DNA of 13,727 bases from Treponema sp. UBA1798 (GCA_002319875.1 DCFS01000073.1:1-13727); one strand, 5' to 3'; positions 1 to 7,025 are shown, counted from the stretch's first letter. Notes: generated by a model not told the origin, from the letters alone. Program-made: numbers and translations.

Positions 1-467
1 TCTGACTGAATACCGGAATCCATGAATGTTTTTTGTGTTACAACTCCTGCCGGAGCTATGGTTCCTGCTTTCTGCCGCCGGGAAACAAGTTCATACATCA
101 TGTCATGCAGATAATTAACAATATCGTTATCGTCCGGTGTCAGTACGGAGAGAATCCGTTCTCCGGTCATCTTAACGGTGTCAGACTGTGAATCTATGGT
201 AAAGAGAAGCTCAACTGATTTTTCAGGCAGCTGCTTTGTTTTATCCTGCGGGGCATAGTACCTGGCTGCATATGTTCCGTCGTTATAATACAGGTATCCT
301 GCATAGGATTCCCGGTTAAACGTATAATCCCTGTAATATACATATTCGCCGGAAGAATCTGTAATATACTGCGTGACACCCGGCAGTGCAAAAGCTGTGG
401 ATAACAGTGCAAAAACAGGAATGAATAGTGTGTGTAAACCTGTGTATAACTTTGATATTCTGTGCAT
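1..467 (-). CDS. Exported protein of unknown function, partial (C-terminus beyond the window)
   Basis: An open frame runs from an ATG at 465-467 to the window edge without a stop, giving 155 complete codons. I do not recognise the family. The first 28 residues look like a Sec signal peptide: a basic start (MHRISKLY), a hydrophobic core (TLFIPVFALLSTAFA) and a probable cleavage near AFA-LPG. The mature part is rich in Tyr, Asp and Gly (for example YVYYRDYTF, GYLYYNDGTYAARYYAP), suggesting a beta-rich periplasmic or outer-membrane protein. It lacks a lipobox Cys, so it is probably not a lipoprotein. It starts only 11 bases after the proS stop with no promoter between them, so it is probably the second gene of the proS transcript. 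The ribosome site is weak (ACGGAAAAATT before ATG). The coding call rests on the long open frame, the signal peptide and the tight spacing. Confidence 0.72.
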   Translation of the reverse strand, partial: MHRISKLYTGLHTLFIPVFALLSTAFALPGVTQYITDSSGEYVYYRDYTFNRESYAGYLYYNDGTYAARYYAPQDKTKQLPEKSVELLFTIDSQSDTVKMTGERILSVLTPDDNDIVNYLHDMMYELVSRRQKAGTIAPAGVVTQKTFMDSGIQS

Positions 468-478
468 AATTTTTCCGT

Positions 479-2326
479 TTATGCTTTCAGGTCTGCTAAT
501 GCTTTGAGGACAATATTCTTTGCCCTTTCCGATGCCTCACCGGCAGGGACGAGTTCCGGTTTTTCAGCAGAACGTTCCTTTAATTCCACATTCGGAAGGT
601 TCTTTTCACCTACGACAATTCTTATCGGAAAACCGATAAGGTCTGCATCTTTGAATTTTACCCCCGGGCGCTCGTCACGGTCGTCGAGAAGAACTTCGAT
701 GCCTGCCTGCATCAGTTCATTGTAGATTTTGTCAGCATGTTCCTTCATCGATCCTTCGTATTTTACCGGAATGACTACAACCTGATAGGGTGCCGTACTC
801 ATGGTCCAGATAATGCCGTCCTTATCGTGATGTTCTTCGATAATAGATGCAAGCGTACGGTCAAGGCCGATACCGTAACAACCCATAATGGGCGTCTGTG
901 CTTTTCCGTTGATATCGAGATAGGTGACGTGCATTGATTTTGTATATTTATCGCCAAGCTTGAATATGTGTCCGAGTTCGTTACCCTTTTTTGAATAAAG
1001 TTCGGTTCCGCATTCAGTGCATTTGTCTCCTGCCTTTACCGTACGGACATCGGCCGTTATGAACGGACTGAAATCTCTGCCGGGTTCGACGTGCATATTA
1101 TCCACATCCTTTATACCGCCACCGGTTACCGTATCATGCATGTGAACATCGTATGTGCCGTCTGCTCTGAGTGTCATAACGCTTTCGTCTGCAAGGAGCG
1201 GTACCTTTGTAAGTCCGACCGGGCCGACAAATCCATGCGGGGCTCCGGAATATGCAATGACTTCATCTTCATTCGCAAGTTCCACACCGCTTGCTTTCAG
1301 TACTGCGGCGACTTTAGTTTCGTTTACGTCAAGATCACCCCGGATTGCAACGGCAATGAAACTGACAGGGTAATACTGTTCTCCCGATTCATTTTTTTCA
1401 CGTTTAAATGTTTCACAACCGGGAGCTTTTTCGAGATTAATAGAACTGTGATACACTTTATAAATGAGTACTTTTATAAACTGCATTGCCGGCATTTTAA
1501 AGAACTCTTCCATTTGGCCGATTGTTTCGACTCCGGGGCATGAAATTTTTTCCGGTTCTTTTTCAGTTTTTACCTGGGGAATACCGTTTTTATCAAGTGC
1601 TCTGTCAGGTTTACAGGCCGCTTTTTCCACGTTTGCCGCGTAGCCGCATTTCGGACATAATATAAGTGTATTATCACCTATTTCGCTTTCAACCATAAAT
1701 TCTTCGGAACCGGAGCCTCCCATAGCGCCTGTGTCGGCACGTACCGGTATTGTCGTAATTCCGAGGCGTTTGAATATGTTCCGGTATGCTTTTGCCCAGC
1801 GGTTATATGATTCGTCCAGAGATTTCTGGTCTGCATCGAAGGAGTATCCGTCCATCATGACAAATTCCCGTCCCCTCATAACACCGTACCTTGGTCTGAT
1901 TTCATCACGGTATTTGGTGTTTATCTGGTACGCATTGATCGGAAGCTGTTTATAGCTGGTAATACTGTCCCGGAACAACGCTGTAAACGCTTCTTCTGCT
2001 GTCGGGCTTACAACCATATCCTGTCCGCTGCGTGTTTTTACGCGCAGCATTTCGTTACCCATTGTTTCCCACCGGCCGCTCTCTTTCCATAAGTCGCCGG
2101 GAACGATAACGGTTGGTTTGATTTCGGAAAAACCTGTATTGTCCAGTTCTTCCCTGATGATTTTTTCCACTTTCCGGAATGAACGGAGTCCGACGGGTAG
2201 ATATGTATATAAACCGTTACCCAGCTTGCGGATGAGTCCGGCCCGTATCATGAGCTGGTGGCTTGCGATAACAGCGTCTGCAGGAGCGTCCCGCAGTGTC
2301 GATATGATGGTTTCTGATATTTTCAT
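479..2326 (-). CDS. proS: Prolyl-tRNA synthetase, bacterial type with editing domain
   Basis: This enzyme charges tRNA-Pro with proline in the cytoplasm and is essential for translation. At 615 aa it has the length of the bacterial form (ProRS with an INS editing insertion), not the shorter eukaryote-like form. The N-terminus (TLRDAPADAVIASHQLMIRAGLIRK, residues 10-34) matches the family start, so the ATG at 2324-2326 is secure. Class II motif 1 lies at about 35-75. Motif 2 is at 138-163 (YRDEIRPRYGVMRGREF then MMDGYSF). GAMGGSGSEEF is at 200-210. The INS editing domain (about 225-410) carries CPKCGY and the conserved GAPHGFVGPVGL at 361-372. Motif 3 is MGCYGIGLDR at 481-490, followed by the C-terminal anticodon-binding domain (about 510-615, TAPYQVVVIPV to the end). 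A CTECG pair at 436-440 lies between editing domain and motif 3. No lesion is seen. It probably leads a two-gene transcript with the downstream exported protein. Confidence 0.98.
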   Translation of the reverse strand: MKISETIISTLRDAPADAVIASHQLMIRAGLIRKLGNGLYTYLPVGLRSFRKVEKIIREELDNTGFSEIKPTVIVPGDLWKESGRWETMGNEMLRVKTRSGQDMVVSPTAEEAFTALFRDSITSYKQLPINAYQINTKYRDEIRPRYGVMRGREFVMMDGYSFDADQKSLDESYNRWAKAYRNIFKRLGITTIPVRADTGAMGGSGSEEFMVESEIGDNTLILCPKCGYAANVEKAACKPDRALDKNGIPQVKTEKEPEKISCPGVETIGQMEEFFKMPAMQFIKVLIYKVYHSSINLEKAPGCETFKREKNESGEQYYPVSFIAVAIRGDLDVNETKVAAVLKASGVELANEDEVIAYSGAPHGFVGPVGLTKVPLLADESVMTLRADGTYDVHMHDTVTGGGIKDVDNMHVEPGRDFSPFITADVRTVKAGDKCTECGTELYSKKGNELGHIFKLGDKYTKSMHVTYLDINGKAQTPIMGCYGIGLDRTLASIIEEHHDKDGIIWTMSTAPYQVVVIPVKYEGSMKEHADKIYNELMQAGIEVLLDDRDERPGVKFKDADLIGFPIRIVVGEKNLPNVELKERSAEKPELVPAGEASERAKNIVLKALADLKA

Positions 2327-2334
2327 AGAAGAAT

Positions 2335-2363
2335 ATTGTACTGAATTGATAAAGTGCTTTCAA
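2335..2363 (-). promoter_or_regulatory. Probable sigma-70 promoter of proS, giving a possibly leaderless mRNA
   Basis: Read on the minus strand, TTGAAA (2358-2363) is followed by a 17-bp spacer and TACAAT (2335-2340), each one base from consensus. Only 8 bp separate the -10 box from the proS ATG, so transcription would start at or within 1-3 bases of the start codon. No Shine-Dalgarno sequence precedes the ATG (ATTCTTCT). Transcription start is inferred from spacing only. Confidence 0.7.
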
Positions 2364-2424
2364 GGCTGGAAAAAACGTTGTTTTTTTTACCGATAAATCT
2401 CCGGAAAGAAAAAGGAATATCTTT

Positions 2425-3513
2425 TCACTGGTTTCTTTTCATCTGTTTTTTACAGGCATACATGGTAACATCTGTTCTTGTTATGAATTCAAAGAGATTT
2501 TGCTGAGGAGTGTAGACATCTGTTCCACATGCGAAAGTAATGGGCGGGTAATGACGGCTGCACTGGATTCTTGCCTGTCGGAGTGTATGTATAACTGCCT
2601 GAGGATTGTTACCTTTCATCAGAAGTGCAAATTCATCTCCACCGATCCTGTATAAACTCATCCGTTTGTCTGCGTTTTTCATTAAGCTTTGGGCTATGGT
2701 CCAGATGGCGTCATCACCGGCACAATGTCCGTATGTGTCATTGATCTGTTTGAGGTTGTTGATATCAATCATTGCAAATACACATGAAAATTTTCCGTTT
2801 AGTTTTTCAATGGTTTTGTTATATGATAAACGGCTGAAAGCACCGGTTAGCGGTTCAAAGATGATTTTCTGGACGGTAAGTTGCAGGAAATACAGGATAA
2901 GACATATCTCTGATGTACTCCAGATCATAAAACGGATATGAAAGATAACTTCCAGAATCGTGGCAACAGCTTCTGCGATCAGAATTAACATTACAAGAAT
3001 GGTTTCTTCTTTTTTATATTTTTTTTTCTGGTTCCATGAAAAAAAAACTACTGACGCCATATAAAAAAAGGCTGCTATAAACGGAATAACAAACAGTTTT
3101 CCACGCAGGTATGTATTTTCAGGACTGATACTGAAGACAAGTCCATATTTCAGGCTTGCTATACACGATCCCATACTGCAGAAAAGCGGCAGATAAAACA
3201 GAAGACAGTGCAGTCGCGATTTCCATGAATAGGGACGATAAATGGAAACCAGAATCGCCGGGGAACAGGGACTGAGAAAAAAATTCATAAAGGATGTACA
3301 ATTTCTCAGTTTCCAGGCACTGCTGGCTGGCGACTGTACGCTCAGGCACCGGTCTATCCATGTAGCGAGGATAATCACAAGAATTACTGTGGATTCGAGA
3401 AGAAACAGTTTTTTTATGCGGTTTGAAAACAGTTGGTCATGTATAATAAAAGCTGCAAAAATGAATAATGTCACAGTCGGAGCATAATACGACTGAAGGG
3501 GTTCGAAAAACAT
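2425..3513 (-). CDS. Membrane-bound diguanylate cyclase: 7-helix N-terminus plus GGDEF domain
   Basis: The protein is predicted to make cyclic di-GMP from two GTP at the inner face of the cytoplasmic membrane. I chose the ATG at 3511-3513 (362 aa) because AGGGAG sits 6 bases upstream. A longer in-frame ATG at 3601-3603 has no ribosome site, falls in a likely -35 box and would add a non-conserved 30 aa. About seven hydrophobic helices span residues 11-217 (for example TVTLFIFAAFII, VILVIILATWI, VIPFIAAFFYMASVVFF), forming an unknown sensor. The GGDEF domain covers about 219-355: FEPLTGAFSR start, IDINNLKQINDTYGHCAGD, and the catalytic loop YRIGGDEFALL with GGDEF at 291-295. The inhibitory RxxD site expected five residues before GG is absent (DKRM instead), so product inhibition by that route is unlikely. 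It lies between GH31 and proS on the same strand with 98 bp to proS. A role in the sugar locus is not shown. Confidence 0.9.
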   Translation of the reverse strand: MFFEPLQSYYAPTVTLFIFAAFIIHDQLFSNRIKKLFLLESTVILVIILATWIDRCLSVQSPASSAWKLRNCTSFMNFFLSPCSPAILVSIYRPYSWKSRLHCLLFYLPLFCSMGSCIASLKYGLVFSISPENTYLRGKLFVIPFIAAFFYMASVVFFSWNQKKKYKKEETILVMLILIAEAVATILEVIFHIRFMIWSTSEICLILYFLQLTVQKIIFEPLTGAFSRLSYNKTIEKLNGKFSCVFAMIDINNLKQINDTYGHCAGDDAIWTIAQSLMKNADKRMSLYRIGGDEFALLMKGNNPQAVIHTLRQARIQCSRHYPPITFACGTDVYTPQQNLFEFITRTDVTMYACKKQMKRNQ

Positions 3514-3574
3514 AGACTGCTCCCTGTCATTTAATGCCGATGGGGTTGTCACCTCATGTTGCAATATAGCGCAA

Positions 3575-3603
3575 ATAATAGCATGAAACAGATTATTTTT
3601 CAT
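3575..3603 (-). promoter_or_regulatory. Possible promoter of the GGDEF gene
   Basis: On the minus strand ATGAAA (3598-3603, 4 of 6 consensus bases) and TATTAT (3575-3580, 5 of 6) are 17 bp apart. Transcription would start near 3568 and leave a leader of about 55 bases before the AGGGAG ribosome site and the ATG at 3513. This supports the shorter start, because the upstream ATG lies inside the -35 box. The region is AT-rich and similar matches can occur by chance. Confidence 0.4.
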
Positions 3604-3674
3604 TAATCTGACTGAGACGTTTTCGAAAGTCAGCTTGTTTTTTAGGTGCCGGTATACTTGTATTGGGTATTGCA

Positions 3675-3694
3675 GCAGCCACCGTTATGGCCGC
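3675..3694. other. Hairpin in the gap after the GH31 gene
   Basis: A 7-bp stem (GCAGCCA / TGGCCGC, one G-U pair on one strand) encloses a 6-base loop, 36-55 bases beyond the GH31 stop. On the minus strand, in the GH31 sense, no T-run follows, so it may protect the mRNA end rather than terminate. On the plus strand TTTTT follows within 3 bases, but no plus-strand gene is established here. The same gap has another small dyad at 3608-3633 (CTGACT / AGTCAG, 14-base spacer). Confidence 0.35.
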
Positions 3695-3729
3695 ATGTTT
3701 TTGTAGTACAGGTATCTTGAATTCTGTTT

Positions 3730-5811
3730 TCAATCGAGAGGGGTACCGTCTGGTTTAAAAAAAATATTGCCCCAAAGTTGTGATTTTCCTTTATATTTTG
3801 TCTTGAGTTTTTGGTTTTTTATACTGAGCTGGATCCAGCGGCAGACACCCTGTTCGTATGCATATGTTGTTCCGTCATCTTCATATAATTCTGTCCGTGA
3901 TTTTTCTGTATTACCGTATGCCAATACAGTAATATCCACCGGTGTATCAGGCATACGGTCGCAGGCGTCCATAATCGGCAGCAAAGTCCCATCCTTTACG
4001 AATACAGGGATACTTTCTAACGGACATTGTATATTTTTCATGCAGCCGCCTTCATACGGTTTTCTGCTTTCTAGTCCATACCATTTTCCTTCGGGCAGAA
4101 ATACTTTACGTTCTTTTTCTCCTGTAAAAAGAGGGGCGACAAGCAGCGAGTCGCCGATCATATACTGATCGCAGAATTCGAATGTTTTTGTTCTTCCATA
4201 TGGTGCGTTTACGGTATTGAATTCTTTGTATTCTTTTTCAGCAGACTGCGAAGTAATATTGCCGCAGGCCAGTTCCATTGAGCGTATTACGGGTTTACCC
4301 TGATATGCATATTGTGCATATGCTGTGTATAAATAGGGGATAAGCCGCATTCTGAGTCTTAGAAATTTTTGTATTATTTCTGCAGTCTCTGGAAATGTCC
4401 ATGGCTTTGTACCGTCTCCCCATGCATTCAGCATTGTGAGCGGACTGAATACAGCAGTCTGTATTCTGCGGATCCATTCTTCACCTGATGCTGCCCGACG
4501 TACTTCCGGAGTCCACAGGAGTCCTGTAAAAGAACTATTGTACAAAGCACGGATATACTGCCGGTGATCGTATAAGTCTGAATACAGCACGAATGGCAGT
4601 GCAGGAGCTCCTGTTCCGCTTGCCCGTACGAGACCGAATGTTCTTTTCCCGAGAGTACGGAATATACTGTCTATGGTTTTCTGCATCAGCAGACCATAGT
4701 TCTGCCGCATCTGTTCTCCGTCCTGTCCGCCGGGAAATGAGGCGTGAGCCGGGAATATCCAGGAACAGTCGGTAAGCTCACTTCCGTCACATTCGTCCAG
4801 TTTGTAACCGCTGACTCCGTACGGGATATGATCTTTCAAATGCTGTTTCCTGATAATAGATCTGACTTTTTCCAATGAATAGTCCGGTGCAAGACCGCCC
4901 CATACGGTATGAGACCCACAATACGGACGTATTTCACGGTAAAAAGGCGCTTCTGGTGCAACCCATGCATGTTCCCAGTTATTGAGATGTACGCCGAGAG
5001 AATGCATCTGTGTACCGAAAGTTTCGGGATCAGGAAAGCGTTTGTGATGCCAGACAAAGCTGTCAGGGTAATTCGTGCTCTGCCAACCAGGTTCCAGTCC
5101 TATGACGTCTACGGGATAGTGTCTGCTTCTGAATTCCTGTACTGTCTTTATGATATCATCCTGGCTGGACGTACTTGGAGCACGATACCAGAATCCGAGC
5201 GCCCATACAGGGGGAATCTTTCCTCCGCCGCAGAGCAGATTATACCGCCGGACAGCATCCATCATAGACTGGCCGCAGAATATGTAGATCTGCATTCCAT
5301 TACCTGTTATGGCTGCTTCGACGCAGTCGGACAGAACAGTTGCTTTCCATTCAGGATCATCTGTAGAATTTCTGCATACAGGCGGATTTGTGCTGTCTGC
5401 TCTGACTGTAGAACCGAGATACAGCGTGACTATATGAGATGTATCGAATAAGACTCCGTAACCTGCAGATGATATATATAATGGTACCGGCGCATGTGTT
5501 TCTCCTGTATCCTGTTTAGGATCACTGTTTACACGCAGGTACTTCGTTTTTCCGCGTTGTTCAACACTATGAAACTGTAGTCCGCATCCGTACAGTTTTT
5601 CGGTTTTTCCGAGTGGCAGATGAATAACCGTTCTGTCATGTATATATTCGGTGTATGATTCTTCCTGGCTGAAGGGGAACGGTGCATTCTGTAATTCTTT
5701 CAGACCGTCTGTCCGGGGAGTGCACTGGAGCAGTGTCAGCGGTGAAAACGGATCTCCTCTACCTGCCACGGTTTTATAAATACCGGGCAGAAATTCTGTA
5801 AACTTCAGCAT
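3730..5811 (-). CDS. Glycoside hydrolase family 31 alpha-glycosidase, cytoplasmic
   Basis: The protein is predicted to be a retaining enzyme cutting an alpha-glycosidic bond (alpha-glucosidase or alpha-xylosidase type; substrate not readable from sequence). I start it at the ATG 5809-5811 (693 aa) because AAGGAG lies 6 bases upstream. An ATG 24 bases earlier would place that ribosome site inside the gene. No signal peptide is present, so it should act on imported sugar. Domains: N-terminal beta-sandwich (about 1-195, with LPLGKTEKLYGCGLQFHS), TIM barrel from IPPVWALGFWYRAPS (about 199-500), then beta domains with YEDDGTTYAYEQG near 643-655. The nucleophile is probably D339 in GYKLDECDG. The acid/base is probably D412 in PFVLYSDLYDHRQ, aligning with the usual W-x-GD. 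GLEPGWQ (238-244) and LLWTPEVR (431-438) fit a subfamily seen in Firmicutes and Bacteroidetes. It is divergent from the LacI regulator and probably controlled by it. Confidence 0.93.
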   Translation of the reverse strand: MLKFTEFLPGIYKTVAGRGDPFSPLTLLQCTPRTDGLKELQNAPFPFSQEESYTEYIHDRTVIHLPLGKTEKLYGCGLQFHSVEQRGKTKYLRVNSDPKQDTGETHAPVPLYISSAGYGVLFDTSHIVTLYLGSTVRADSTNPPVCRNSTDDPEWKATVLSDCVEAAITGNGMQIYIFCGQSMMDAVRRYNLLCGGGKIPPVWALGFWYRAPSTSSQDDIIKTVQEFRSRHYPVDVIGLEPGWQSTNYPDSFVWHHKRFPDPETFGTQMHSLGVHLNNWEHAWVAPEAPFYREIRPYCGSHTVWGGLAPDYSLEKVRSIIRKQHLKDHIPYGVSGYKLDECDGSELTDCSWIFPAHASFPGGQDGEQMRQNYGLLMQKTIDSIFRTLGKRTFGLVRASGTGAPALPFVLYSDLYDHRQYIRALYNSSFTGLLWTPEVRRAASGEEWIRRIQTAVFSPLTMLNAWGDGTKPWTFPETAEIIQKFLRLRMRLIPYLYTAYAQYAYQGKPVIRSMELACGNITSQSAEKEYKEFNTVNAPYGRTKTFEFCDQYMIGDSLLVAPLFTGEKERKVFLPEGKWYGLESRKPYEGGCMKNIQCPLESIPVFVKDGTLLPIMDACDRMPDTPVDITVLAYGNTEKSRTELYEDDGTTYAYEQGVCRWIQLSIKNQKLKTKYKGKSQLWGNIFFKPDGTPLD

Positions 5812-5827
5812 GAAAATCTCCTTTTTT

Positions 5828-5844
5828 TGACACAAAAAGTATCA
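5828..5844. promoter_or_regulatory. Candidate operator 1 (GH31 side)
   Basis: An imperfect dyad TGACAC-AAAAA-GTATCA (one mismatch between the 6-bp arms) lies from about +8 to +24 of the inferred GH31 transcript and just before its ribosome site. It contains most of TTGACACAAAA (5827-5837), which recurs exactly at the transporter promoter (11439-11449, opposite strand). It is a plausible repressor site, unproven. Confidence 0.42.
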
Positions 5845-5858
5845 GAAAGATCAATTTT

Positions 5859-5887
5859 AGTATATAATAGTGAAAAATCTTTGTAAA
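5859..5887 (-). promoter_or_regulatory. Promoter of the GH31 gene
   Basis: On the minus strand TTTACA (5882-5887) is followed by 17 bp and TATACT (5859-5864). The predicted start is near 5852, leaving a leader of about 40 bases with AAGGAG before the ATG. Its -35 box occupies the same bases as the -35 box of the divergent lacI promoter. Confidence 0.65.
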
Positions 5888-5908
5888 TCAGAGAATAACG
5901 GGTATAAT
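5881..5908 (+). promoter_or_regulatory. Promoter of the LacI-family regulator gene
   Basis: On the plus strand TTGTAA (5881-5886), a 16-bp spacer and a perfect TATAAT (5903-5908) predict a start near 5915 and a leader of about 105 bases to the chosen ATG. The -35 box overlaps that of the GH31 promoter by five of six bases, so polymerase binding at the two should be mutually exclusive. Confidence 0.65.
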
Positions 5909-5931
5909 TATTTCTGTTTTATTGTATTTTT

Positions 5932-5946
5932 TGACATTAAATGACA
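5932..5946. promoter_or_regulatory. Candidate operator 2 (lacI side)
   Basis: TGACATT-A-AATGACA is a dyad with one mismatch per arm, followed by another TGAC at 5951-5954. It lies from about +17 to +31 of the inferred lacI transcript, so it could serve autoregulation. Its centre is about 103 bp from that of candidate operator 1, on the opposite side of the shared -35 boxes. Confidence 0.38.
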
Positions 5947-6020
5947 TGAGTGACTTTTGATAAATGCTTCATAGGTTAATCAGAAGTTCTCATTGTTCAC
6001 AAATTATGTGGGATGATAGT

Positions 6021-7025
6021 ATGGATCAGAGACAGACAAAAGAAGACGAGATACAAAGAATTGTACAACTGAGCGGAATTTCGCGTTCTACAATTTTCCG
6101 TTATTTTGCAGGTAAGCGGATACGTTTTTCTTCGCAGCAAAGCATTGAGGAAGCACTTCTTGAAATAAAAAAGGAAAACAGTATTTCTACAGGCAGAGCG
6201 GATTTATCTGAAACGGAAAATACAAAAGAAGTCGTTGTAAGCATAAATTCTTCCACGTTTGACCAGTTTCAGGGGAACAGCGAAGCTTTATCCGGCATTA
6301 TTGATGAAGCGGGAAGGCAGAATGTTCGTGTCCGTCTTGAGCGTGATATGAAAACAGACCGGCTCGGAGTTGGGGTAATCATCCTTGGGAAACATGATCC
6401 GGAAGAAAGCGAAGAATGTTCTTTTTTAAGTACAGAGCATATTCCTTTTATTGTTGTAAACCGTATGCTTGAAGAGGAACATACCAGTTATGTTGCTTCT
6501 AATGTTTATGCCTGTGCCCGGGATGTTTGCCGGCATCTTATTGATGAAGGATGCCACAGAATTATGTTCTGGGGTGAACAGAATACAAGAGTCTCGCGTG
6601 ACAAATTCAAAGGCTATTGTAGTGCCCTTGAAGGAGCCGGTATTCCATTCGACAGGCAGCTTGTTTTTTCTGATGAGATACCACTTCCTGATGTATTCAG
6701 CCAGATATCTACAATGGAGCCGAGTCCTGATGCTTTTTTGTTCATGGATGATGAAACTGCAACTGTCGCACTGCGTCTTGCTGTTGAAAACGGTCTGCGG
6801 GTTCCACAGGATCTTGCAATCAGCGGAATGAATGATCTCGGATCATCAAAAAGTATAATCCCGTCTCTTACAAGTGTCAGAATACCGTTCCGAAAACTGG
6901 GGATGCTTGCGCTTGATATGCTTTTACGGAAGATATCTGATCCTGATCTGCTTGCAGTAAAAATCACTGTCCGGCATGAGCTGATAATCCGGGATAGTAC
7001 CCGGCGTATTCCCGGAAGATTTTAA
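6021..7025 (+). CDS. LacI-family transcriptional regulator of the sugar locus
   Basis: This is a predicted DNA-binding repressor that responds to a sugar. I favour the ATG at 6021 (334 aa), the only candidate preceded by a purine-rich site (GGGA, 7 bases upstream). In-frame ATGs at 5964 and 6006 lack one and add non-family residues. The helix-turn-helix is at about 9-50: IQRIVQLSGISRSTIFRYFAG resembles the LacI pattern VAxxAGVSxxTVSRxLNG. The hinge signature YxPNxxAR that should follow is missing, replaced by a polar stretch (KKENSISTGRADLSETENTKE). The periplasmic-binding-like sensor domain covers about 70-325, with VGVIILG, IPFIVVNR, VCRHLIDEGCHRIMFWG, PDAFLFMDDETA, VPQDLAISGMND and the usual C-terminal end LIIRDSTRR. 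It is divergent from GH31 and convergent with the GH88 gene, so it probably controls both transcripts. Its effector is unknown. Confidence 0.9.
   Translation: MDQRQTKEDEIQRIVQLSGISRSTIFRYFAGKRIRFSSQQSIEEALLEIKKENSISTGRADLSETENTKEVVVSINSSTFDQFQGNSEALSGIIDEAGRQNVRVRLERDMKTDRLGVGVIILGKHDPEESEECSFLSTEHIPFIVVNRMLEEEHTSYVASNVYACARDVCRHLIDEGCHRIMFWGEQNTRVSRDKFKGYCSALEGAGIPFDRQLVFSDEIPLPDVFSQISTMEPSPDAFLFMDDETATVALRLAVENGLRVPQDLAISGMNDLGSSKSIIPSLTSVRIPFRKLGMLALDMLLRKISDPDLLAVKITVRHELIIRDSTRRIPGRF

Noticed and set aside
1091..1543. Plus-strand open frame of 150 codons
   Set aside because: It lies wholly antisense to the conserved motif 3/editing region of proS, is Cys/Phe-rich in an unnatural way and has no ribosome site.
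2368..2390. Hairpin AAAAAAC-GTT-GTTTTTT between proS and the GGDEF gene
   Set aside because: The stem is almost all A-T, lies next to the proS -35 box, and has no GC-rich part; homopolymer runs explain it.
3514..3603. Longer N-terminus for the GGDEF protein (start at 3603)
   Set aside because: It has no ribosome site, its ATG falls in a likely -35 box, and AGGGAG marks the ATG at 3513.
4909..5451. Plus-strand open frame of 180 codons
   Set aside because: It is antisense to the GH31 catalytic barrel, shows no family pattern, and its length follows from the codon bias of the real gene.
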